Position numbers and translations under genes: made by a program. Below, in pieces: positions 35,543 through 44,086 of a stretch of DNA of 58,428 nt. The notes under the pieces are model-generated. The model ran no database searches, had not been told where the DNA came from, and was given only the letters and a program-made list of their open reading frames with translations. Origin of the DNA: an uncultured bacterium (lineage in GTDB: Bacteria > Bacteroidota > Bacteroidia > Bacteroidales > Bacteroidaceae). Positions within the stretch are counted from its first letter, which is position 1. The number at the start of each line of letters is the position of its first letter. The stretch is taken from positions 1 to 58,428 of the forward strand of contig CAJMPR010000025.1 in NCBI GenBank assembly GCA_905215345.1. Reading direction: 5' to 3'.

Positions 35543-35617
35543 GGGCGTTTAGCTCAGCTGGTTCAGAGCATCTGCCTTACAAGCAGAGGGTCGGCGGTTC
35601 GAATCCGTCAACGCCCA
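35543..35617 (+). tRNA. tRNA-Val (anticodon TAC), second copy
   Basis: Identical to the copy 109 bases upstream across all 75 bases, hence a recent duplication or gene conversion. Both are read from the promoter at 35378-35408; no promoter lies between them. Confidence 0.97.
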
Positions 35618-35777
35618 CAGATTTAAAGTATAGATAGTCTTACAAGTAATTGTGAGGCTATTTTTTTATCCGTAAACTCTTCTTTTTATTTCCCTGTATC
35701 CTATTAAATATTCAAAAGATTTTTTTATTTTTGTCTTCATTAAGCGTTGATTGAATGTCTCTATATATTAATGCCCT

Positions 35778-37442
35778 ATGTGTCATTTAAAGTTGATTTC
35801 TGCTTTTGTCGGCATCTGTATTTCATTGAGTGTTTTTGCTCAGTTGAATAATGAAAAACTTTCTTTTAGAGACAGGGTTGTTGTCGCTAAAGGGGATAAG
35901 CAATTTGCTCCTTTTGAGTTTATTAATGAGGAAGGCGTGCCTGATGGTTTTAGTGTTGAACTGTTTCAGGCGCTAATGAAACGATTAGGGGTGAAATATA
36001 CGCTTGTGCTGGATGACTGGGGAAAAGTGCAGGAGGAACTGGATAATAAGAAGATTGATTTGGTGATAGGGATGATCTATTCTAAAGAAAGAGCGGAAAA
36101 AGTAAAGTTTGGAATCCCCCATTGCATGATTTCCTATAATATAATTTGTCGTAAAGATAATGATTACGCAAATCTGGAGCAGTTGAAAGGAAAGTCTATT
36201 ATTGTGCAGAATAAGGATAGGGCTCATGAGTATCTTCTTGCAACCGGACTTACTGACAATATTGTTGCGGTGGAGAATATAGCGGATGCTGTAAAATTGT
36301 TAGCTTCCGGTCAATATGATGCTGTTCTCTCATTTGATATATCTTCTTTTTATTTTGTGCGTAAGGGTGGCTATACTAACTTGCTTGTACATCTTACTGA
36401 TATTTCTCCTGAAAGATATTCTATAGCTGTGAATACCGATAATGAAGATCTTCTGTATCTTCTTAATGCGGCCATCTATCAGATGAAGATAGACGGAGAG
36501 TATGATAAGATATATTATAAATGGTTCGGAGTTTACGAAGATTCTAAAGTAAACAAAATGGTTTGGTATGTTTTGGGATTATTCGGGGTCAGCCTTGTTT
36601 TCTTAGTAGGGTTTATATGGTTGTTGCGACTGGAGGTGAGGCGTGCAACCAGAGAACTAAAGGATAAAAATGAGCGGATGGGTAAATTGGTGGACGAGCT
36701 AAAAAGTGAAAATAAGATGCGGCTTGAAATCGAGAAAAATCTTATTGAGGCCAAGGAGCGAGCGGAAGAAAGTGACAGGCTGAAAAGTGCTTTTCTGGCA
36801 AATATGAGTCATGAGATAAGGACTCCGTTGAATGCTATTGTGGGTTTCTCCTCTATTGTTTGTGATGCTGAGTTTGAATCGGATAGAAGTAAATTCCTGG
36901 ATATAATATTGAAGAACAATGAATTGCTGTTGCAGTTGATTAATGATGTATTGGATTTGTCCCGGATAGAATCTGGTACTCTTCTAATGAATTATGATTA
37001 TTTCCGGCTAAGTGAAGCTTGTAACCAGGCGCTTGCTTCGGTTAGCCAAAGTTGTAAAAAGGATGGGGTGCAACTGTTGAGTGACATAGGGTTTGACTGT
37101 ATTCTGTATAGTGATCGTTCCAGGATTGTGCAAGTTTTAATGAATTTCTTGAATAATGCATTCAAATTTACTAATGTCGGTGCAGTGACTTTGTGTACCA
37201 TGCAGATGGAAGATGGGGTGGTTGAGATTTCAGTAGTAGATACAGGAATCGGTATAGAGAAGGATAAGCAGCAGCAGGTTTTCGAGCGTTTTACAAAATT
37301 GAACGCTTTCTCGCAAGGTACAGGACTGGGATTGTCTATTTGTAAAACTATTGTAGAAAAGCTGCATGGGCAAATTGGAGTAGAATCAGAAGTTGGAGTT
37401 GGTTCTAAGTTCTGGATTAGGTTCTCTGTTGCCCAAGAATAG
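35778..37442 (+). CDS. Sensor histidine kinase with an extracytoplasmic solute-binding domain
   Basis: A 554-residue membrane kinase. A signal/anchor (1-22) leads into a type-3 solute-binding (PBP) domain at about 33-250 (VVAKGDKQFAPFEFINEEG; DGFSVELFQALMKRLGVKY; DLVIGMIYSKERAEKV), a transmembrane helix (262-285), a coiled coil, HisKA with His345 (ANMSHEIRTPLNAI) and HATPase (VVDTGIGIEKD, GTGLGLSIC). The binding domain resembles those for amino acids and similar small molecules; the ligand is unknown. There is no receiver or response regulator in the protein or next to it, so its partner is elsewhere. It is a BvgS/EvgS-like layout without the phosphorelay part. Confidence 0.9.
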   Translation: MCHLKLISAFVGICISLSVFAQLNNEKLSFRDRVVVAKGDKQFAPFEFINEEGVPDGFSVELFQALMKRLGVKYTLVLDDWGKVQEELDNKKIDLVIGMIYSKERAEKVKFGIPHCMISYNIICRKDNDYANLEQLKGKSIIVQNKDRAHEYLLATGLTDNIVAVENIADAVKLLASGQYDAVLSFDISSFYFVRKGGYTNLLVHLTDISPERYSIAVNTDNEDLLYLLNAAIYQMKIDGEYDKIYYKWFGVYEDSKVNKMVWYVLGLFGVSLVFLVGFIWLLRLEVRRATRELKDKNERMGKLVDELKSENKMRLEIEKNLIEAKERAEESDRLKSAFLANMSHEIRTPLNAIVGFSSIVCDAEFESDRSKFLDIILKNNELLLQLINDVLDLSRIESGTLLMNYDYFRLSEACNQALASVSQSCKKDGVQLLSDIGFDCILYSDRSRIVQVLMNFLNNAFKFTNVGAVTLCTMQMEDGVVEISVVDTGIGIEKDKQQQVFERFTKLNAFSQGTGLGLSICKTIVEKLHGQIGVESEVGVGSKFWIRFSVAQE

Positions 37443-37529
37443 GGAGAGTTTGTCCGGTGAATGTCCTGCTATCGCGTGACTATTTTTTATCTGTTAACTT
37501 CTTAATCTAACTTTATCTGTCCTTTATGC

Positions 37530-37559
37530 CTTGTTAGTCAGAAAAAAACAGTAATTTTG
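37530..37559 (+). promoter_or_regulatory. Promoter of purB
   Basis: CTTG (37530-37533), an 18-base spacer and TAATTTTG (37552-37559); the leader is about 22 bases. Confidence 0.7.
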
Positions 37560-37587
37560 CGGCTCGATAATTATCAAAATACGACGT

Positions 37588-38934
37588 ATGGAACTTGATT
37601 TACTTACCGCAATCTCTCCGATTGACGGTCGTTACAGAGGCAAAACAGATGCTTTAGCTGCTTATTTTTCAGAATTTGCACTGATAAAATATCGTGTACA
37701 GGTTGAAGTGGAATATTTCATAACTTTGTGTGAACTGCCTTTGCCTCAGTTAAAGGGGGTAGACAAAGGTGTGTTCGAGACTTTGAGAAATATTTATCGT
37801 AAATTCTCTGAGGCTGATGCCGGGCGCATAAAAGATATTGAAAGCGTAACTAACCATGATGTAAAAGCTGTAGAATATTTCCTGAAAGAAGAATTTGATA
37901 AGTTGGGCGGAATGGATGATTATAAAGAGTTCATTCACTTCGGACTGACTTCGCAAGATATTAATAATACTTCTATTCCTTTGTCAGTGAAAGAGGCTTT
38001 GGAACAAGTGTATTATCCTCAGGTTGAAGAACTGCTTGCCCAGCTTTGTACCTATGCGGAAGAGTGGGCTGATATTCCGATGCTTGCCAAGACACATGGA
38101 CAACCTGCTTCGCCTACCCGTTTGGGAAAAGAAGTGATGGTGTTTGTGTATCGTCTTGAGCGCCAGTTGGCTGCATTGAAAGCTTGTCCGCTGACCGCTA
38201 AGTTTGGTGGTGCTACCGGTAATTATAATGCGCATCATGTAGCTTATCCGGAATATGACTGGAAAGTTTTCGGAAATAAGTTTGTTGCCGAAAAACTGGG
38301 GTTGGAACGTGAAGAATATACGACGCAGATATCTAATTATGATAACTTATCTGCCGTTTTTGATGCAATGAAGCGTATCAATACGATTATGATAGATATG
38401 AATCGCGACTTCTGGCAGTATATCTCAATGGAGTACTTCAAACAGAAAATTAAGGCCGGTGAGGTAGGGTCAAGTGCTATGCCGCATAAGGTAAATCCAA
38501 TTGATTTTGAGAATGCCGAAGGTAACTTAGGCATAGCGAATGCTATATTAGAACACTTGGCTGTAAAATTGCCGGTATCCCGTTTGCAACGGGACTTGAC
38601 TGATTCTACCGTTTTACGTAACATCGGTACTCCCTTTGGCCATATTGTAATTGCTATCCAGAGTTCATTGAAAGGTTTGCGTAAGTTGCTGTTGAATGAA
38701 CCGGCTATTTATCGTGATTTGGATAATTGCTGGAGCGTGGTGGCCGAAGCCGTTCAAACGATTCTGCGTCGTGAAGCCTATCCGCATCCTTATGAAGCGC
38801 TGAAGGCATTGACACGTACAAACCAGGCGATTACAGAGGCTTCTATCAAAGAGTTTATTGAAGGATTGAACGTGAGTGAAGAAATAAAGAAAGAATTGCG
38901 AGTGATTACTCCCCATACATACACGGGAATTTAA
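37588..38934 (+). CDS. purB: Adenylosuccinate lyase
   Basis: A 448-residue lyase acting twice in purine synthesis (SAICAR to AICAR, adenylosuccinate to AMP). The fumarase/ASL signature is GSSAMPHKVNPIDFENAEG, the catalytic loop precedes KVNP, and THGQPASPTRLGKE holds a conserved His. The N-terminus (MELDLLTAISPIDGRYRG) marks the E. coli-type clade. It stands with its own promoter, apart from other purine genes, and a weak hairpin (38951-38981) follows. Confidence 0.96.
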   Translation: MELDLLTAISPIDGRYRGKTDALAAYFSEFALIKYRVQVEVEYFITLCELPLPQLKGVDKGVFETLRNIYRKFSEADAGRIKDIESVTNHDVKAVEYFLKEEFDKLGGMDDYKEFIHFGLTSQDINNTSIPLSVKEALEQVYYPQVEELLAQLCTYAEEWADIPMLAKTHGQPASPTRLGKEVMVFVYRLERQLAALKACPLTAKFGGATGNYNAHHVAYPEYDWKVFGNKFVAEKLGLEREEYTTQISNYDNLSAVFDAMKRINTIMIDMNRDFWQYISMEYFKQKIKAGEVGSSAMPHKVNPIDFENAEGNLGIANAILEHLAVKLPVSRLQRDLTDSTVLRNIGTPFGHIVIAIQSSLKGLRKLLLNEPAIYRDLDNCWSVVAEAVQTILRREAYPHPYEALKALTRTNQAITEASIKEFIEGLNVSEEIKKELRVITPHTYTGI

Positions 38935-39074
38935 AAGAAGACGCAGGAGAGCCGGAATGATTTCAACCTTTTTAATCCGGCAATTGTTTATAACTACATA
39001 CAAAATTAAGGTATCAGAGATAAAGAAAAGAATGGCCGTGAGGCCAGTAGGTTTAATTTTATTCGAATAAAACA

Positions 39075-40613
39075 ATGAGTACAGAAAACGAAACTTGGCG
39101 TGATGCTTCTTCCTCAGAGGAGAACTCAGGTGCCGGCCGTGATGGTAACCAATTTAACAGAGAAGGAGGCTATAGCCGCCCGTCTTACAACCGTGAAAAT
39201 GGAGACCGCCCTTATCGCCCGAGATTTAACAATGAAAATGGAGATCGTCCGCAGCGTGCATACAGTAGCGATCGTCCTTATCGTCCCCGCTTTAATCCTA
39301 ATGCAGAGGAAGGTGATCGTCCTCAACGCTCTTACAACAATGAGCGCCCTTACCGCCCTCGTTATAATAGTGAAGGTGGTGACCGTCCTCAACGCTCTTA
39401 CAACAGCGAAGGTGGTGATCGTCCCCAGCGTTCTTATGGTAATAATGCAGGTGGCGACCGTCCTTATCGCCCGCGCTATAATAGCGAAGGTGGCGACCGC
39501 CCTCAACGCTCTTACAACAGCGAAGGCGGTGATCGTCCCCAGCGTTCTTATGGTAACAATGCAGGTGGCGACCGTCCTTATCGTCCGCGCTACAATAGCG
39601 AAGGCGGCGACCGTCCTCAGCGTTCTTATGGTAACAATGCAGGTGGCGACCGCCCTTATCGTCCGCGTTATAATAGCGAAGGTGGCGACCGTCCTCAGCG
39701 CTCTTATGGTAACAATGCAGGTGGTGATCGCCCATTCCGTCCCCGTTTTAACTCGAATGGTGGTGGAAGACCTGGAGGATATGGTAACAGAGATAGTTAT
39801 AGCCGTCCGATTCGCCGTACAGCCGATTATGATCCCAATGCTAAGTACAGCAAAAAGAAACAGATTGAATATAAGGAGCAGTTTGTAGATCCGAACGAAC
39901 CGATTCGTCTGAATAAGTATCTGGCTAATGCCGGTGTGTGTTCACGTCGTGAGGCGGACGAATTTATTACAGCCGGAGTAGTTTCGGTAAATGGAGAGGT
40001 GGTTACCGAGTTGGGTACTAAGATTAAGCGTGGTGATGAAGTAAAATTCCACGATCAGAATGTCAGCATTGAACGTAAAATCTATGTTTTGCTGAATAAG
40101 CCGAAAGATACGGTTACTACCTCAGATGATCCGCAAGCTCGCCATACGGTAATGGATTTGGTGAAAGGTGCATGTGACGAACGAATCTATCCGGTAGGTC
40201 GTCTGGACCGTAATACTACCGGTGTATTGTTGCTGACGAATGATGGTGACTTGGCATCCAAGTTGACACATCCCAAGTTTCTGAAGAAGAAAATATATCA
40301 CGTGCATCTGGATAAAAATCTGACTAAAGCTGACATGGAGCAAATTGCTGCCGGTATCCAATTGGATGACGGCGAAATCCATGCAGATGCTATCAGTTAT
40401 ACAGATGACTTTAAGAAAGACGATGTAGGCATTGAAATTCATTCCGGTAAGAACCGTATCGTGCGTCGTATATTCGAATCATTGGGATATAAGGTGATGA
40501 AACTGGATAGAGTATTCTTTGCAGGTTTAACAAAGAAAGGATTGCGTCGTGGTGAATGGCGTTACCTCAGTGAACAAGAGGTAAACTACCTGCGTATGGG
40601 TTCTTTTGAGTAA
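39075..40613 (+). CDS. 23S rRNA pseudouridine synthase (RluB/E type) with a long repetitive N-terminus
   Basis: A 512-residue protein. Residues 277-320 form an S4 RNA-binding domain (IRLNKYLANAGVCSRREADE) and 335-505 the RsuA/RluB/E/F catalytic domain with Asp378 in GRLDRNTTGVLLLTNDGDL. The first ~255 residues are a disordered, Arg/Gly/Asn/Tyr-rich tail of tandem repeats based on GGDRPYRPRYNSEGGDRPQR. Typical RluB is about 290 residues, so the tail is an addition, probably for RNA or ribosome contact, like eukaryotic RGG tails. The role follows from the catalytic domain; the exact target uridine is not known. Confidence 0.9.
   Translation: MSTENETWRDASSSEENSGAGRDGNQFNREGGYSRPSYNRENGDRPYRPRFNNENGDRPQRAYSSDRPYRPRFNPNAEEGDRPQRSYNNERPYRPRYNSEGGDRPQRSYNSEGGDRPQRSYGNNAGGDRPYRPRYNSEGGDRPQRSYNSEGGDRPQRSYGNNAGGDRPYRPRYNSEGGDRPQRSYGNNAGGDRPYRPRYNSEGGDRPQRSYGNNAGGDRPFRPRFNSNGGGRPGGYGNRDSYSRPIRRTADYDPNAKYSKKKQIEYKEQFVDPNEPIRLNKYLANAGVCSRREADEFITAGVVSVNGEVVTELGTKIKRGDEVKFHDQNVSIERKIYVLLNKPKDTVTTSDDPQARHTVMDLVKGACDERIYPVGRLDRNTTGVLLLTNDGDLASKLTHPKFLKKKIYHVHLDKNLTKADMEQIAAGIQLDDGEIHADAISYTDDFKKDDVGIEIHSGKNRIVRRIFESLGYKVMKLDRVFFAGLTKKGLRRGEWRYLSEQEVNYLRMGSFE
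39345..39755 (+). repeat. In-frame tandem DNA repeats in the pseudouridine synthase gene
   Basis: Units of 78 bp (26 codons, DRPYRPRYNSEGG DRPQRSYGNNAGG) and a 114-bp variant with an extra 12-codon block (NSEGGDRPQRSY). Two long then two short units follow each other, differing mostly at synonymous positions. All lengths are multiples of three, so copy-number change would keep the frame. Confidence 0.9.
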
Positions 40614-40642
40614 TATATAATATATAGAATAAAAACTGTTTT

Positions 40643-42046
40643 ATGGAAAAGATTAGTAGAACGAAAATGGTTGACCTATTGAAGCGCGAAGATTTTGGCG
40701 CTATGGTTAACGTAAAAGGCTGGGTTCGCACCCGCAGAGGTAGTAAGCAAGTAAATTTTATCGCGCTGAATGACGGTTCTACAATAAATAATGTGCAGAT
40801 TGTAGTAGATTTGGCTTCTTTTGATGAAGAGATGCTGAAAGAAATTACTACCGGTGCTTGTTTGAGTGTGAATGGTATATTGACCGAATCTGTCGGTTCG
40901 GGTCAAAAAGCAGAAATTCAAGCTCGCGAGATTGAGATATTGGGAACTTGTGATAATACATATCCGTTGCAGAAAAAGGGACATTCCATGGAGTTCCTCC
41001 GTGAGATAGCTCATCTGCGTCCTCGTACGAATACGTTCGGTGCTGTGTTTCGCATTCGTCACAATATGGCAATTGCCATTCATCAATTCTTCCATGAGAG
41101 AGGATTCTTCTATTTTCATACGCCTATCATTACGGGTTCCGACTGCGAAGGTGCCGGACAAATGTTTCAGGTAACTACCATGAACTTGTATGATTTGAAG
41201 AAAGATGAAAACGGTTCTATTATCTACGATGATGATTTCTTTGGAAAAACGACCAGTTTGACGGTGTCGGGCCAGTTGGAAGGTGAACTTGCAGCAACTG
41301 CATTGGGTTCTATCTATACTTTCGGTCCTACGTTCCGTGCTGAAAACTCCAATACTCCCCGTCACTTGGCTGAGTTTTGGATGGTCGAACCCGAAGTTGC
41401 GTTCAATGATATTACCGACAATATGGACTTGGCGGAAGACTTCATTAAGTATTGCGTGCGGTGGGCTTTGGAACACTGCGCTGATGACGTGAAGTTCCTC
41501 AATGATATGTTTGATAAAGGGTTGATTGAACGTTTGCAAGGTGTTTTAAAAGAAGACTTTGTACGTCTGCCGTATACGGAAGGTATCAAGATACTGGAAG
41601 ATGCAGTTGCTAAAGGCCATAAGTTTGAGTTCCCGGTATATTGGGGGGTTGATTTGGCTTCCGAGCACGAGCGTTATCTGGTAGAAGAACACTTCAAACG
41701 TCCGGTTATCTTGACGGATTATCCGAAGGAAATCAAAGCCTTTTACATGAAGCAGAATGAAGACGGTAAGACCGTGCGTGCTATGGATGTGTTGTTCCCG
41801 AAGATTGGTGAAATTATCGGTGGCTCCGAACGTGAGGCTGATTATAATAAATTAGTAACCCGTATCGAAGAACTTCATATCCCGATGAAGGATATGTGGT
41901 GGTATCTCGACACCCGTAAGTTCGGTTCATGTCCTCATTCCGGATTCGGGTTAGGTTTTGAACGTTTATTGTTGTTTGTGACCGGTATGACGAATATACG
42001 CGATGTGATACCGTTCCCGCGTACTCCGAATAACGCTGAGTTTTAA
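40643..42046 (+). CDS. asnS: Asparaginyl-tRNA synthetase
   Basis: A 467-residue class IIb synthetase. The N-terminal OB-fold anticodon-binding domain (VNVKGWVRTRRGSKQVNFIA) is followed by the catalytic core with motif 2 (TFGPTFRAENSNTPRHLAEFW) and motif 3 (GFGLGFERLLLFVTGM). AsnRS rather than AspRS is indicated by MVEPEVAF and the length. It begins 29 bases after the synthase gene and may be cotranscribed. A terminator follows. Confidence 0.96.
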   Translation: MEKISRTKMVDLLKREDFGAMVNVKGWVRTRRGSKQVNFIALNDGSTINNVQIVVDLASFDEEMLKEITTGACLSVNGILTESVGSGQKAEIQAREIEILGTCDNTYPLQKKGHSMEFLREIAHLRPRTNTFGAVFRIRHNMAIAIHQFFHERGFFYFHTPIITGSDCEGAGQMFQVTTMNLYDLKKDENGSIIYDDDFFGKTTSLTVSGQLEGELAATALGSIYTFGPTFRAENSNTPRHLAEFWMVEPEVAFNDITDNMDLAEDFIKYCVRWALEHCADDVKFLNDMFDKGLIERLQGVLKEDFVRLPYTEGIKILEDAVAKGHKFEFPVYWGVDLASEHERYLVEEHFKRPVILTDYPKEIKAFYMKQNEDGKTVRAMDVLFPKIGEIIGGSEREADYNKLVTRIEELHIPMKDMWWYLDTRKFGSCPHSGFGLGFERLLLFVTGMTNIRDVIPFPRTPNNAEF

Positions 42047-42082
42047 TCATTGTAGGATAATATACGAAGTCCCTGAATAAGG

Positions 42083-42120
42083 AAGTCCGCATGAACTTTG
42101 GTTTGTGCGGGCTTTTTTTA
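42083..42120 (+). terminator. Terminator after asnS
   Basis: AAGTCCGCA (42083-42091) pairs with TGCGGGCTT (42106-42114, one G-U pair), followed by a T run. Confidence 0.8.
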
Positions 42121-42154
42121 TTCTTTAAAATGTTATTTTCTCAAAATAAATCTT

Positions 42155-42162
42155 TATATTTG
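42155..42162 (+). promoter_or_regulatory. Promoter -7 box of the small secreted protein gene
   Basis: TATATTTG matches TAnnTTTG; start codon 41 bases downstream. Confidence 0.5.
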
Positions 42163-42203
42163 TGTCAGCGCGAATGGCATCACGTTAACCAATACATACG
42201 AAT

Positions 42204-42695
42204 ATGAGAAGCTATTATTTCTTTACCATGCTGGCAGTGGTACTGCTTGCGGTAACAGGACTTAAGGCACAGGACCAACCTACATTTAAACCTGTGCATT
42301 TGGAAGGTATCTGGCAGTTGTGTCATTATGTATCTGAAATTCCGGATGTTCCCGGAGCGTTGAAACCGAGTAATACATTTAAGGTTTTGAGTGATGATGG
42401 CCGCATTGTGAACTTTACGATACGGCCGGGCTCGGATGCAATAATAACCGGATATGGTACATATCAGCAAATATCCGATAATGCCTATAAAGAAAGTATC
42501 GAGAAGAATATTCACCTGCCCATGTTGGACAATAAAGATAATATACTTGAGTTTGAAATGGGCGAAGGGGGATTGATGTTTCTGAAATATTTTATCGCAA
42601 AAGATTTGAACGGAAACGAATTGAACTCATGGTTTCATGAGACTTGGAAGCGGTTGAATATGCCACCGAAATTTCCCGAAGATATTGTTAGGTAG
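42204..42695 (+). CDS. Small secreted protein, DUF4488-like
   Basis: A 163-residue exported protein: signal peptide 1-22 (ending GLKAQD), then a single beta-rich domain resembling the DUF4488/lipocalin-like proteins common in Bacteroides (HLEGIWQLCHYVSEIPDVPG; LKPSNTFKVLSDDGRIVNF). Function is not known. It is monocistronic with its own promoter and a terminator or small RNA downstream. The family assignment is from memory and moderate. Confidence 0.6.
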   Translation: MRSYYFFTMLAVVLLAVTGLKAQDQPTFKPVHLEGIWQLCHYVSEIPDVPGALKPSNTFKVLSDDGRIVNFTIRPGSDAIITGYGTYQQISDNAYKESIEKNIHLPMLDNKDNILEFEMGEGGLMFLKYFIAKDLNGNELNSWFHETWKRLNMPPKFPEDIVR

Positions 42696-42707
42696 TTAGA
42701 AACTGTT

Positions 42708-42737
42708 TTTGATTATCTTAATGTGCGAATACTATTG
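42708..42737 (+). promoter_or_regulatory. Possible promoter of a small RNA
   Basis: TTTG (42708-42711), an 18-base spacer and TACTATTG (42730-42737), one mismatch from TAnnTTTG, just after the stop of the upstream gene. Confidence 0.3.
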
Positions 42738-42743
42738 TATCTC

Positions 42744-42853
42744 CTTTTTTTAGTCTTGCAATATCCCTGCTTGTAAACGACTGGACAAGTAAGAGATTGC
42801 TACTGGGATTACCTTTCGGGGAACTTTTAATTTCCCCGGAAGGTAATTTCTTT
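42744..42853 (+). ncRNA. Candidate small RNA or structured 3' untranslated region
   Basis: The stretch contains an interrupted stem (GCAAT.TC and CTTGT against ACAAG and GA.ATTGC) and ends in a strong terminator, ATTACCTT.CGGGGAA against TTCCCCG.AAGGTAAT, followed by TTTCTTTTTG. No ORF. It may be the trailer of the secreted protein gene if the weak promoter is not real. Confidence 0.3.
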
Positions 42854-42855
42854 TT
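42808..42855 (+). terminator. Strong terminator before the ribosomal protein operon
   Basis: A hairpin of about 15 pairs with a short AT loop and a T-rich tail, at the end of the candidate RNA. Confidence 0.85.
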
Positions 42856-42898
42856 GTTGTATATCAGCCGAGTGGCTTTTAAAAAAAAGAAGAAAACG

Positions 42899-42929
42899 TT
42901 TGCCAGTTATTAGAAAATCCGTACCTTTG
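42899..42929 (+). promoter_or_regulatory. Promoter of the rplM operon
   Basis: TTTG (42899-42902), 19 bases, TACCTTTG (42922-42929). A leader of about 120 bases precedes the GTG start; GTACCTTTGC here matches the CTnDOT attB core GTANNTTTGC. Confidence 0.85.
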
Positions 42930-43054
42930 CAAGCCGATTATTATCTCATAAGGATAAGCATTTAATTCATAGCGAGTTAATCTTCCATTGTCCGGGATGA
43001 TTGGCTTGTGGTGAAGAAAACATTTTAGTAGTAACATTTAAAAAACAATTAAGA

Positions 43055-43516
43055 GTGGATACTTTAAGTTACAAGACCATTTCTGCAAACAAAGCTACAG
43101 TGACTAAAGAATGGGTCATTGTTGACGCTACAGACCAAGTATTAGGTCGTCTGGGCGCAAAAGTTGCGAAACTGCTGAGAGGAAAGTATAAACCAAACTT
43201 TACTCCTCACGTAGATTGTGGCGATAATGTAATCATTATCAATGCCGACAAAGTAAAATTAACCGGTAACAAGTGGAATGACAAAGTATATTTGTCATAT
43301 ACGGGTTATCCCGGCGGTCAGAGAGAAATCACTCCTGCTCGTTTGCAGGCAAAACCGAACGGTGATGACAAGTTGCTGAGAAAAGTAGTAAAGGGTATGT
43401 TGCCTAAGAACAAGTTGGGCGCACAATTGCTGAGCAATATGTATGTATATGCTGGCAGCGAGCACAAACACGATGCTCAGAGCCCGAAAATGATTGATAT
43501 TAACGCACTTAAATAA
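43055..43516 (+). CDS. rplM: 50S ribosomal protein L13
   Basis: A 153-residue L13 with the family core WVIVDATDQVLGRLGAKVAK and YKPNFTPHVDCGDNVIIINA. The start is a GTG at 43055 (VDTLSYKTIS by sequence): upstream residues in the open frame have no counterpart in L13, while the GTG yields the standard N-terminus. It is the first gene of rplM-rpsI-rpsB-tsf and lies six bases before rpsI. Confidence 0.95.
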   Translation: MDTLSYKTISANKATVTKEWVIVDATDQVLGRLGAKVAKLLRGKYKPNFTPHVDCGDNVIIINADKVKLTGNKWNDKVYLSYTGYPGGQREITPARLQAKPNGDDKLLRKVVKGMLPKNKLGAQLLSNMYVYAGSEHKHDAQSPKMIDINALK

Positions 43517-43522
43517 GAGATA

Positions 43523-43909
43523 ATGGAAGTAGTAAATGCATTAGGCAGACGTAAAAGTGCAATTGCACGTATTTTCGTAAGCGAAGGTACTGGAAAGATT
43601 ACTATTAACAAGAGAGACCTCGCAGAGTACTTTCCATCAAGCATTCTTCAGTTTGTTGTTAAACAACCGTTGAACAAACTGGGTGTTGCTGAAAAATACG
43701 ACATCAAAGTAAATCTCTGCGGTGGTGGTTTCACAGGCCAGTCTCAGGCTCTGCGTTTGGCTATCGCTCGCGCATTGGTAAAGATCAATGCAGAAGATAA
43801 GTCAGCTCTCCGCGCTGAAGGCTTCATGACTCGTGACCCGCGTTCTGTTGAACGTAAGAAACCGGGACAGCCGAAAGCACGTCGTAGATTCCAGTTCAGT
43901 AAACGTTAA
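43523..43909 (+). CDS. rpsI: 30S ribosomal protein S9
   Basis: A 128-residue basic protein with the family C-terminus (KKPGQPKARRRFQFSKR), whose last Arg reaches the P-site tRNA. The central GGGFTGQSQALRLAIARAL motif is intact. Six bases after rplM, so the two are cotranscribed. Confidence 0.97.
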   Translation: MEVVNALGRRKSAIARIFVSEGTGKITINKRDLAEYFPSSILQFVVKQPLNKLGVAEKYDIKVNLCGGGFTGQSQALRLAIARALVKINAEDKSALRAEGFMTRDPRSVERKKPGQPKARRRFQFSKR

Positions 43910-43983
43910 GAGTTGCAGAAACGTTGGGGCGGACAAGTTGCTTAATTCTCAACTTATAACTCTCAACTCTCAACTGAAAAGGC

Positions 43984-44043
43984 GTTTAGTATCTAAACTA
44001 CCGGGACTCTTCATTTGGACAGGCTACCCGGCGGTTGGTTTAG
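43984..44043 (+). promoter_or_regulatory. Alternative-stem leader ahead of rpsB
   Basis: CTAAAC (43993-43998) can pair with GTTTAG just upstream (43984-43989, 3-base loop) or with GTTTAG downstream (44038-44043), the latter enclosing a CCGGG (44001-44005)/CCCGG (44027-44031) stem. The pairings exclude each other. The element ends 43 bases before the rpsB ATG, where ribosomal-protein feedback sites usually lie. Confidence 0.5.
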
Positions 44044-44086
44044 AAAAAACAAAAAAGAAAGTAAACGATTTAAAGATTAAAACAAA

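Noticed and set aside
39100..39888. 262-residue frame in another reading phase
   Set aside because: It is a shadow of the tandem repeats in the pseudouridine synthase gene; composition is Val/Ala/Ile repeats without a domain.
40676..41539. 287-residue minus-strand frame
   Set aside because: Antisense to asnS, no domain or promoter.
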